NCBI RefSeq assembly: GCF_030813495.1 | Contig: NZ_JAUSUI010000004.1 | Coordinates: 248,001-312,000, forward strand | DNA length: 64,000 nucleotides | Source: Ancylobacter polymorphus | GTDB taxonomy: Bacteria; Pseudomonadota; Alphaproteobacteria; Rhizobiales; Xanthobacteraceae | Direction of reading: 5' to 3' | Part shown: positions 57,851 through 64,000 of the stretch, in pieces | How positions within the stretch are numbered: the first letter of the stretch is position 1 | Layout: each line of letters starts with the position of its first letter | Translations under genes and position numbers: made by a program | Notes under the pieces: generated by a model | Database searches by the model: none | What the model was told of the DNA's origin: nothing | The model's input: the letters and a program-made list of their open reading frames with translations, nothing else

Positions 57851-58801
57851 TCAGAAGCTCCAGCGCTGCGCCTTGGCGACCAGGAAGTCGCGGAACACCT
57901 GGATGCGCGCCACCGAGCGCATTTCCTGCGGATAGACGAAATAGGCTTCCAGCGTCGGCGTGGTCCGCTCGGGGAAGAGCTGCACCAGCGTGGCGGAATC
58001 CTCCAGGAGATAATCCGGCACGATGCCGATGCCGACGCCGCGTTCCACCGCGCGCTTGAGGCCGAGCACGTTGTTGACCGAGAGCGAGGGCACGCGGCCT
58101 TCTTGGTCGTCTTCCAGCCCGGCGCGCTCCAGCCAGTTCAGCCCCTGGAAATAGGAGGGGATCGGCCCGCCGAGCAGGATGATGCGGTGCTTGTCCTTGT
58201 CGAGCTCGTCGAGCGAGCGCGGATGGCCGTTGCGCTTGAGATATTCCGCCGAGGCGAAGGCGTGGAAATGCACGGTGAACAGCTTGCGCTGGATCAGGTC
58301 CGGCTGCACCGGCTGGCGCAGGCGAATGGCCACGTCCGCCTCGCGCATGGCGAGGTCGAGCTCGTCATCGGTGAGGATGAGGGTGATGCGGATATCGGGA
58401 TAGAGTTCGAGGAACTCGCCGATGCGGGCGGTCAGCCAATGGGTGCCGAGGCCCATGGTGGTGGTGACGCGCAATTCGCCATTCGGCTTCTCGCGCGAAT
58501 CCGTCAGCTTGGCCCGTGCCGCCTCCAGCTTCATGAACACTTCATGCGCGGTGCGGTACAGTAGGTCGCCCTGTTCGGTCAGGATCAGCCCGCGCGCATG
58601 GCGGTGGAACAGCGGGATGTTGAGCTCCTGCTCCAGCGCCGAGACCTGCCGGCTTACCGCCGATTGCGACAGGCCGAGCGCTTCACCCGCATGGGTGAAC
58701 GAACCCGCCTCAGCCGCGACGTGGAACACTTTCAGCTTGTCCCAGTCCATGTCACGGGCGCGATTGGCCTTGTTGTCCATCCGACGGGTGCCCTCGTTCA
58801 T
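57851..58801 (-). CDS. lsrB: LysR-type regulator of the VtlR/LsrB group
   Basis: 316 residues. The N-terminal helix-turn-helix is WDKLKVFHVAAEAGSFTHAGE followed by LGLSQSAVSRQVSALEQELN and HRHARGLILTEQGDLLY, close to Sinorhizobium LsrB and Brucella VtlR as I recall. The LysR effector domain follows. LsrB responds to oxidants through cysteines and controls LPS and redox genes, yet this protein contains no cysteine. Its start overlaps the trxB stop by four bases (ATGA), fixing it in a trxB-lsrB unit. A start at 58750 is an alternative. Confidence 0.85.
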   Translation of the reverse strand: MNEGTRRMDNKANRARDMDWDKLKVFHVAAEAGSFTHAGEALGLSQSAVSRQVSALEQELNIPLFHRHARGLILTEQGDLLYRTAHEVFMKLEAARAKLTDSREKPNGELRVTTTMGLGTHWLTARIGEFLELYPDIRITLILTDDELDLAMREADVAIRLRQPVQPDLIQRKLFTVHFHAFASAEYLKRNGHPRSLDELDKDKHRIILLGGPIPSYFQGLNWLERAGLEDDQEGRVPSLSVNNVLGLKRAVERGVGIGIVPDYLLEDSATLVQLFPERTTPTLEAYFVYPQEMRSVARIQVFRDFLVAKAQRWSF

Positions 58802-59778
58802 TCGGCGGCTTGGGCGAGCGGCTCGCGGGCGGCGAGGAAGCGCTCGGCCTCCAGCGCCGCCATGCAGCCCATGCCGGCGGCGGTCACCGCCTGGCGGAAA
58901 ATGTCGTCGGCGACATCGCCGGCGGCGAACACGCCTTCCACCGAGGTCTGGGTGGAGTGCGGCGCGGTCCAGACATAGCCGCTGGGCTTCAGCGTCAGCT
59001 GGCCCTGCACGAGATCGGTCGCCGGCGCATGGCCGATGGCGATGAACACACCGTCGGCCCGCCGCTCGGACAGCGCGCCGGTGATCACATCCTTCAGCAC
59101 CACGCCGGTGACGTGCGGCGGTTCCTGCTCGCCCTTCACCTCATGCAGGGCGGCGTTCCACACCACTTCCACCTTGGGATGGGCGAACAGCCGCTCCTGC
59201 AGGATCTTCTCGGCGCGGAAGCTGTCGCGCCGGTGCACCACCGTGACCTTGGAGGCGAAATTGGTGAGGAACAGCGCTTCCTCGACCGCGGTGTTGCCGC
59301 CGCCGATCACCATCACTTCCTTGCCGCGATAGAAGAAGCCGTCGCAGGTGGCGCAGGCGGAAACGCCGTGGCCGCGATAGGCCTGCTCGGAGTCGAGGTC
59401 GAGCCAGCGCGCCTGGGCGCCGGTGGCGAGGATGACGGTCTCGGCGATCCACACCGTGCCGGAATCGGTCTCGGCCCGGAACGGGCGGGAGGAGAGGTCG
59501 AGCCGCGTCACCAGATCGTTGACGATGCGGGTGCCCATCTTCTCGGCCTGCGCCTGCATCTGCTCCATCAGCCAGGGGCCCTGGATCGGGTCGGCGAAGC
59601 CGGGATAGTTCTCCACATCGGTGGTGATGGTGAGTTGCCCGCCGGGCTGGATGCCCTGGATCAGCACCGGCTCCAGCATCGCGCGTGCGGCATAGACGGC
59701 GGCGGTGTAGCCCGCCGGGCCCGAACCGATGATCAGGACCTTGACGTGGTTGGCCGGGCGGGCGGAAGAGGCCGACAT
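58798..59778 (-). CDS. trxB: Thioredoxin reductase
   Basis: 326 residues. The flavoprotein reduces thioredoxin with NADPH. FAD motif VLIIGSGPAGYTAAVYAARA opens it; the redox pair is in SACATCDGFFY; the NADPH motif is VIGGGNTAVEEALFL; the C-terminal FAD contact is GVFAAGDVADDIFRQAVTAAG. The ATG at 59778 gives the family length. It is coupled to the downstream LysR gene and divergent from the Lrp-type gene, a neighbourhood conserved in the order. Confidence 0.96.
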   Translation of the reverse strand: MSASSARPANHVKVLIIGSGPAGYTAAVYAARAMLEPVLIQGIQPGGQLTITTDVENYPGFADPIQGPWLMEQMQAQAEKMGTRIVNDLVTRLDLSSRPFRAETDSGTVWIAETVILATGAQARWLDLDSEQAYRGHGVSACATCDGFFYRGKEVMVIGGGNTAVEEALFLTNFASKVTVVHRRDSFRAEKILQERLFAHPKVEVVWNAALHEVKGEQEPPHVTGVVLKDVITGALSERRADGVFIAIGHAPATDLVQGQLTLKPSGYVWTAPHSTQTSVEGVFAAGDVADDIFRQAVTAAGMGCMAALEAERFLAAREPLAQAAE

Positions 59779-60043
59779 GACAAGCTCACTAAAGTTGCGG
59801 CAGGGGGAAAGCGCGGCGTGGAACGCGGCCGACACATGAGCACCGTGCACGGGCCGCTGCGTTAGCCATGCGAAAATGTAGGAGCTGACCTTGGCAACCG
59901 CAAGGCAGGCGGGTCCTATCCATTAGTTTTCCAGAAGGAAGATTGCGCGGGGCTCGCGCGCAAGATAATTGCTCTGGCCGGCGGCGGCACTCGCGTCGCG
60001 GCCGAGGGCGCGCCACGGCGCGCCGCACACGGAGATACCCCTC

Positions 60044-60520
60044 TTGGTTCGCCGCATCGACGCGATCGACTGGAACATCCTTCGCGAGCTTCAGGGCGAT
60101 GGCCGCATCACCAATGTGGAGCTTTCCCAGCGGGTCGGCATTTCCGCCCCGCCCTGCCTGCGCCGCGTGCGTGCGCTGGAGGAGGAAGGCATCATCAAGG
60201 GCTACCGCGCGCTGCTCGACGAGAAGAAGCTCGGTTTCGACCTGATGGCCTTCGCCATGGTGCATCTGATCAGCCAGGCCGAGGCCGACCTTTCCGCCTT
60301 CGCCGCGCAGGTCGAGCGCTGGCCGCTGGTGCGGGCGTGCTGGATGCTTTCCGGCGAGACCGATTTCATTCTGCTCTGCGTCGCGCCGGACCTGCGGACC
60401 TTCCAGAACTTCGTGCTGGAACTGACCGGCGCGCCGAATGTGCGCAATGTGAAGACCGCGCTGACGCTGCAACAGTCGAAGGACGCTGCGGTGGTGCCCA
60501 TGGAAGGGAATGTCCCTTGA
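60044..60520 (+). CDS. Lrp/AsnC-family transcriptional regulator
   Basis: 158 residues. The AsnC-type helix-turn-helix reads RRIDAIDWNILRELQGDGRI, then VELSQRVGISAPPCLRRVRALEEEGIIKGY. The effector (RAM) domain covers the rest. I chose a TTG at 60044 because GGAGA lies 7 bases upstream; in-frame upstream codons give a non-family leader. The stop overlaps the TTG start of the glycosyltransferase gene (TTGA), an uncommon coupling. It is divergent from trxB, as in rhizobial lrp-trxB-lsrB clusters, although orientation differs. Confidence 0.92.
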   Translation: MVRRIDAIDWNILRELQGDGRITNVELSQRVGISAPPCLRRVRALEEEGIIKGYRALLDEKKLGFDLMAFAMVHLISQAEADLSAFAAQVERWPLVRACWMLSGETDFILLCVAPDLRTFQNFVLELTGAPNVRNVKTALTLQQSKDAAVVPMEGNVP

Positions 60521-61413
60521 TCGTCGCCACCGCCACCGACACCGCCTATGTCGAACTGACCGCCGTCCTCCTCGCCTCGATCGCCGACCGGGCGGGGGAT
60601 GCGGTGAGCGCCGTCTGCGTGTTCTGCGACCGTGTGTCGGACGAGGACAAGCGGCGGATGGCTGCCAGCTATGGCCGACCGGACCTGCGCTTCCTCGATA
60701 TTGACGACGACATGGTCCGGCATTTCGCCTCCGGCCCGGTGAACAACCATCTCTCGCGCACCGCCTATGCCCGCATACTCATGCCGCTGACGCTGGCCGA
60801 AGCGGCGGGGCGGCTGCTCTATGTCGATTGCGACACGCTGATCGCCGCGCCGCTGGCGCCGCTGGCGACCCTGCCGATGCAAGGCTTCGCGGTGGCGGCG
60901 GTGGACGATGTCGCCCGGCTGGTGCCGCAGCGCCACATCACCCGCAACCGCGCCATCGGCCTGCCGGACGAGATGCGCTATTTCAACAGCGGCGTGCTGC
61001 TGATCGATCTCGACGCCTGGCGGCGGGAGCGGGTGACCGAGCGCACGCTGGAATTCATCGCCTCGCGGCCCTCGCTGCCGATGATGGACCAGGACGCGCT
61101 CAACGGCGCGCTGCGGGGCGAGTGGCTTCCGCTCGACGAGAGCTGGAACATGCACCACCGGCTGGAAAAGGGTGTCTACAAGGCCGATCCCGCCGTGTGG
61201 GAGGGCGCCCGCATCGTCCACTTCATCGGTCAGGTGAAACCCAATTACACCGACTGCAATCACCCGCGGCGCGACCTGTTCATGGCCTATCGCGCCCGCA
61301 CGCCCTTCGCCAATGCGCCGCTGAAGACCAAACTCGGCCGCAAGGTGGAGAAGCGCGCGCGCAAGCTGCGGCGTTTCTTCGGCAAGCTCAAGCGTCGCCT
61401 TTTCGGAGCCTAG
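60517..61413 (+). CDS. Glycosyltransferase family 8 protein
   Basis: 298 residues. It resembles galactosyl- or glucosyltransferases of LPS cores. The donor-metal DxD motif is DCD at 104-106 in LLYVDCDTLIAAPL; RYFNSGVLLIDLDAWR, MMDQDALNGAL and IVHFIGQVKPN are the typical later blocks. The C-terminal 30 residues are strongly basic and may bind membrane. The TTG start at 60517 follows AAGGGAA by six bases and overlaps the lrp stop. The donor sugar cannot be told. Confidence 0.9.
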   Translation: MIVATATDTAYVELTAVLLASIADRAGDAVSAVCVFCDRVSDEDKRRMAASYGRPDLRFLDIDDDMVRHFASGPVNNHLSRTAYARILMPLTLAEAAGRLLYVDCDTLIAAPLAPLATLPMQGFAVAAVDDVARLVPQRHITRNRAIGLPDEMRYFNSGVLLIDLDAWRRERVTERTLEFIASRPSLPMMDQDALNGALRGEWLPLDESWNMHHRLEKGVYKADPAVWEGARIVHFIGQVKPNYTDCNHPRRDLFMAYRARTPFANAPLKTKLGRKVEKRARKLRRFFGKLKRRLFGA

Positions 61414-61415
61414 GG

Positions 61416-62054
61416 ATGGCACACAGCCTCGTCGACGAATATGCGAAGCTCCATGCCCGCCACCGCTACGGCGCCACGGCGCGGCATGCGCTGGCGGACA
61501 TGCTGCCGCACATCATGGCGCTGAAGCCCGCCTCGCTGATCGATTTCGGCTGCGGGCAGAGCAACCTCGCCTATCTCATCGCCGCCAAGGCGGGGATTGG
61601 CGAGATCCACCGCTATGACCCCGCCATTCCCGCCATATCCACCCTGCCCAACAAGCGGGTGGAACTGGCGGTCAATGTCGATGTGATGGAGCACATACCG
61701 GACGAGGAAATCGACGCGGTGCTGGCCTCCATCGCCGCGACCGCGACGCAGGCCCTGTTCGTCATCGACACCGGCCCGGCCAAGATGCTGCTTTCCGACG
61801 GGCGCAACGCCCATGTCTCGCAGCACGGTGCGGCGTGGTGGCTGGCGCGGCTGAAGCCGCATTTCCCCACCATCCGCGAAATGCCGATCCACCGCCGCGC
61901 CCGTATCGCCTTCAAGACCTGGGACGGCGAGGTGAGGGGGCTCACCGGCCTTGCCGTGCGGGCGCGCGAGCGGGTGATCTACCGCACGCAGAAGCTGACC
62001 CGCACCGCGCATCGCAAGCTGTTCGGCACCAAGCCGCGCGGGGGCGCCCGGTGA
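61416..62054 (+). CDS. Class I SAM-dependent methyltransferase-like protein
   Basis: 212 residues. The SAM-binding motif I is seen as ASLIDFGCGQSNLAYLIAAK, with the acidic residue in HRYDPAIP and motif III region VELAVNVDVMEHIPDEEI. The C-terminus is basic. The acceptor is unknown; within this run it may modify a surface glycan. Its start is 2 bases after the GT8 stop and its end overlaps the next gene by four bases (GTGA). Confidence 0.85.
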   Translation: MAHSLVDEYAKLHARHRYGATARHALADMLPHIMALKPASLIDFGCGQSNLAYLIAAKAGIGEIHRYDPAIPAISTLPNKRVELAVNVDVMEHIPDEEIDAVLASIAATATQALFVIDTGPAKMLLSDGRNAHVSQHGAAWWLARLKPHFPTIREMPIHRRARIAFKTWDGEVRGLTGLAVRARERVIYRTQKLTRTAHRKLFGTKPRGGAR

Positions 62055-63109
62055 AGCTGCTGGTCCTGCGCGACAAGAAGCCGGGGCATTTCAACCAGGC
62101 GGAAGGTGTCGCGCTGGCCATCGAACGGCTGGCCCCGACGGAGGTGACGCGGCTCGACATCCGCCCGACATGGTTCGCCCATGATGATGTGCGCAAATTC
62201 ATCATGCGCCGCTATGGCCGCGACGCCGGCAGATGGCTGCGCTCCATGTATGCCATCGAGGCGTCGACCCTGGAGAAGCCGGATGTCATCGTCGGTTCCG
62301 GCCGGCCGACCATCGCCGCCGGCATTCTGCTGAGCCGGTTCTTCGGCGGCGTGCCCTTCGTCTATTCCGGCGGCATCGGCGGCTACGACACGCGCGAGGT
62401 CAGCCTGATGATCGTCGCCTCGCCGCGCGCCGCCGGCAATCCGCGTTCGGCTTGGGCGCCGATCCCCTCCATCGTCGATCCCGCCGACTATCCCGCCCCG
62501 CGCCGGCTTTCGACGCTTGCCGACCTGAAGGGCGCCGACATCGCGCTGCTGGTCGGCGGCACCGCCTATCGCAAGGAATGGCCGGCGGGTGAGTGGGACG
62601 CGCTGCTGCGGCTGGTGCGCGACGTGGCGCGCGAATATGGCGTGCGCTGGCGGGTCACCACCTCGCGCCGCACGCCGGACGAGGTCGGGGCGCGCCTCGC
62701 GGCGCTGGCGGGGGAGGGCGTGCTCGCCGAGTTCATCGACTACCGCACCGCCGGGCCGGGCTCGGTGCGGGCGCTGTTCGGCGCCGATGCGGTGGCGGTC
62801 ACGGAAGATTCGATGAGCATGCTGGTGGAAGGGCTCACGGCGCAGCGGCCGGTGATCGGCCTGCGCTCGGCCAAGGTGCATGACGGCTATGCCAGCGAGG
62901 CGATTTCCGCCTGGGCGGCCAAGAGCTGGGCCGCGCCGTCCTTCGCGCCGAGCCTCGCCATCCTGCCGCTCGGCACGGTGAATGCGGACCAGTTCGCCCG
63001 CACCCTGGTCACGCTGGAGCCGCCGACGCTGGATGTGCGCGGCGCGATCGCCGCTCTCATCGCTCCGGTGCTCGGGCTGGCTCAGAACCGCGACCACACG
63101 TCTTCATAG
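62051..63109 (+). CDS. ELM1-like protein (DUF1022, glycosyltransferase-like fold)
   Basis: 352 residues opening KLLVLRDKKPGHFNQAEGVA, the pattern of bacterial relatives of mitochondrial fission factor ELM1. Later blocks are VGSGRPTIAAGILLSRFFGG, ALLVGGTAYRKEW, VTTSRRTPDEVGARL and TEDSMSMLVEGLTAQRPVIG. The shape is GT-B-like, so a glycosyl transfer role near lipid A or core assembly has been suggested for the family; it is unproven. The GTG at 62051 overlaps the methyltransferase stop. The 3' end overlaps the convergent GT4 gene by 28 bases. Confidence 0.85.
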   Translation: MKLLVLRDKKPGHFNQAEGVALAIERLAPTEVTRLDIRPTWFAHDDVRKFIMRRYGRDAGRWLRSMYAIEASTLEKPDVIVGSGRPTIAAGILLSRFFGGVPFVYSGGIGGYDTREVSLMIVASPRAAGNPRSAWAPIPSIVDPADYPAPRRLSTLADLKGADIALLVGGTAYRKEWPAGEWDALLRLVRDVAREYGVRWRVTTSRRTPDEVGARLAALAGEGVLAEFIDYRTAGPGSVRALFGADAVAVTEDSMSMLVEGLTAQRPVIGLRSAKVHDGYASEAISAWAAKSWAAPSFAPSLAILPLGTVNADQFARTLVTLEPPTLDVRGAIAALIAPVLGLAQNRDHTSS

Positions 63110-64000
63110 ACGGCGTTGATCCGCCGCGCCTCGGTCTCGATCGAGTGGTTGTCGACGACATGGCGGCGGGAGGCTTCGGCCATCGCCGCGCGGGCGGTCT
63201 CGTCCCGCTGCACGAAGGCCGCCACCGCCTCGGCCATGGCCGGGACATCGCCGGGCGGGATGATGGCGCCGGTGTGGCCCTCGACCACCAGTTCCTCGAA
63301 GGCGCCGACGCGGGTGGCGACGACCGGCACGGCGCAGGCCATCGCCTCCAGCGGGGTGACGCCAAAACCCTCCCAGCGCTGGGGCGCGACATAGAGGTCG
63401 AGCGCCCGGTACCAGCGGGCAATGTCCGAGGTGGCGACCTCGCCGGGGAAGAGGATGCGGTCCGTGAGGCCGGCCTTTTCCACCTTGGCGCGCTGCTCGG
63501 CGAAGAAGGCGGTATGCGCCCCCGTCGCCCGCCCCAGCACCACGCCGCCCCAGCCGGGATGGTCGGGCAGCACGCGGATCAGCGCATCGACGAACACGTC
63601 GGTGCCCTTCTGCGCGCGGATGCGGCCGAAGCAGCCGATCATATTGAGGTTCTCGGGCAGGCCCACGGCGCGCCGCGCCGCTGGCTTGTCGGGCGCGGGG
63701 GCGAAACTGCCCATGTCGATGCCGTGGTGGATGACGGTCGAGGCGCGCTTGAGATAGTCGGCGGTCTTGGCGGAGGTCGATATCACCGCGTCCATGCGGG
63801 CGATGAGGAAGCGGCTCCAGCGCGTGTGCCGGCGCTGCGAGGCGGAGGTGAAGACCAGCGCCAGCCGCATCCGCAGCACATCGCGCAGCACCACGCCGCC
63901 GAGCATTTCGACATTGCGGCGGGCGTGCCAGATGCGGCAGGGCCGGCGCGCCGGCCGGCCCCAGAAGTGGCGGAACATGCCGAGGCCGATGCGCGGCACA
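63082..64000 (-). CDS. GT4 glycosyltransferase (LpcC-like), 5' end cut by window edge
   Basis: The visible 305 residues are the C-terminal two-thirds of a GT-B retaining glycosyltransferase. It has FTSASQRRHTRWSRFLIARM, the CFGRIRAQKGTDVFVDAL loop, and the donor-binding WEGFGVTPLEAMACAVPVVAT with the E-x7-E arrangement. The pattern reminds me of LpcC-type mannosyltransferases of rhizobial LPS core assembly, but this is from memory. The N-terminus lies beyond 64000. It is convergent with the ELM1-like gene, overlapping by 28 bases. Confidence 0.9.
   Translation of the reverse strand, partial: VPRIGLGMFRHFWGRPARRPCRIWHARRNVEMLGGVVLRDVLRMRLALVFTSASQRRHTRWSRFLIARMDAVISTSAKTADYLKRASTVIHHGIDMGSFAPAPDKPAARRAVGLPENLNMIGCFGRIRAQKGTDVFVDALIRVLPDHPGWGGVVLGRATGAHTAFFAEQRAKVEKAGLTDRILFPGEVATSDIARWYRALDLYVAPQRWEGFGVTPLEAMACAVPVVATRVGAFEELVVEGHTGAIIPPGDVPAMAEAVAAFVQRDETARAAMAEASRRHVVDNHSIETEARRINAVYEDVWSRF

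Overview
The window is a compact, GC-rich chromosomal segment of an alphaproteobacterium. It best fits Hyphomicrobiales, probably the Xanthobacteraceae (Xanthobacter, Ancylobacter, Starkeya or Azorhizobium relatives). The basis is the very high third-position GC, the family content (DUF992, DUF2380, a VtlR/LsrB-type LysR regulator beside trxB, a fused MrpAB antiporter subunit, an ELM1-like protein), the Rhizobiales-type palindromic intergenic repeats, and frequent GTG or TTG starts with strong ribosome binding sites. This assignment is inference from content; no database was searched. I see no prophage, insertion sequence or CRISPR array.

Layout. 1-2.3 kb: an NCS2-type permease (cut by the left edge) and a biuret-hydrolase-like cysteine hydrolase, preceded by a long perfect palindromic operator candidate. 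2.5-8.3 kb: a lipoprotein, uvrB, an acetyltransferase, a DUF805 protein, a Tim44-like protein and an unlisted 57-codon gene. 8.7-13.7 kb: ppc with a cupin and a PaiB-like flavoprotein, then a BKACE enzyme and a UPF0178 protein. Between UPF0178 and ggt lies a small leader-like unit with an extremely strong ribosome binding site, a 25-codon ORF and a terminator. 14-28 kb is a nitrogen-acquisition block: urtABCDE-fmdA-fmdB (urea/short-amide ABC importer plus formamidase), transcribed divergently from a giant NCS1-permease/histidine-kinase/receiver fusion and its LuxR-type response regulator. 27.7-32.2 kb is an aldehyde oxidation module: DUF779 protein, aldehyde dehydrogenase with a readable sigma-54 promoter, and an AcoR-type activator with matching TGTKGC-N5-GCAACA inverted repeats.

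32.2-38.3 kb: a complete Mrp-type cation/proton antiporter operon, with every gene overlapping the next. 38.4-47.3 kb: a short Xre-type protein, a UvrD-like helicase, several small exported or stress-type proteins, ilvD, an MFS transporter, an unusual HdeD-like membrane protein fused to a possible permuted papain-like domain, and tRNA-Ile(CAT). 47.6-57.8 kb: mostly envelope or exported proteins (SIMPL, Gly-rich collagen-like, DUF992, MsrP, DUF2380) and housekeeping enzymes (lipid-kinase family, GST, aspartate aminotransferase, sugar-dehydrogenase family). 57.9-64 kb: the trxB-lsrB redox unit next to an Lrp-type regulator that is translationally coupled to a GT8 glycosyltransferase, a methyltransferase-like protein and an ELM1-like protein, ending in a GT4 glycosyltransferase cut by the right edge. 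The last group looks like surface glycan assembly.

The points most worth a second look are the mini-ORF unit at 13.76-13.94 kb, the permease-kinase fusion facing the urt-fmd operon, the 34-bp palindrome at 2209-2242, and the matched operator pair around the AcoR-like gene.
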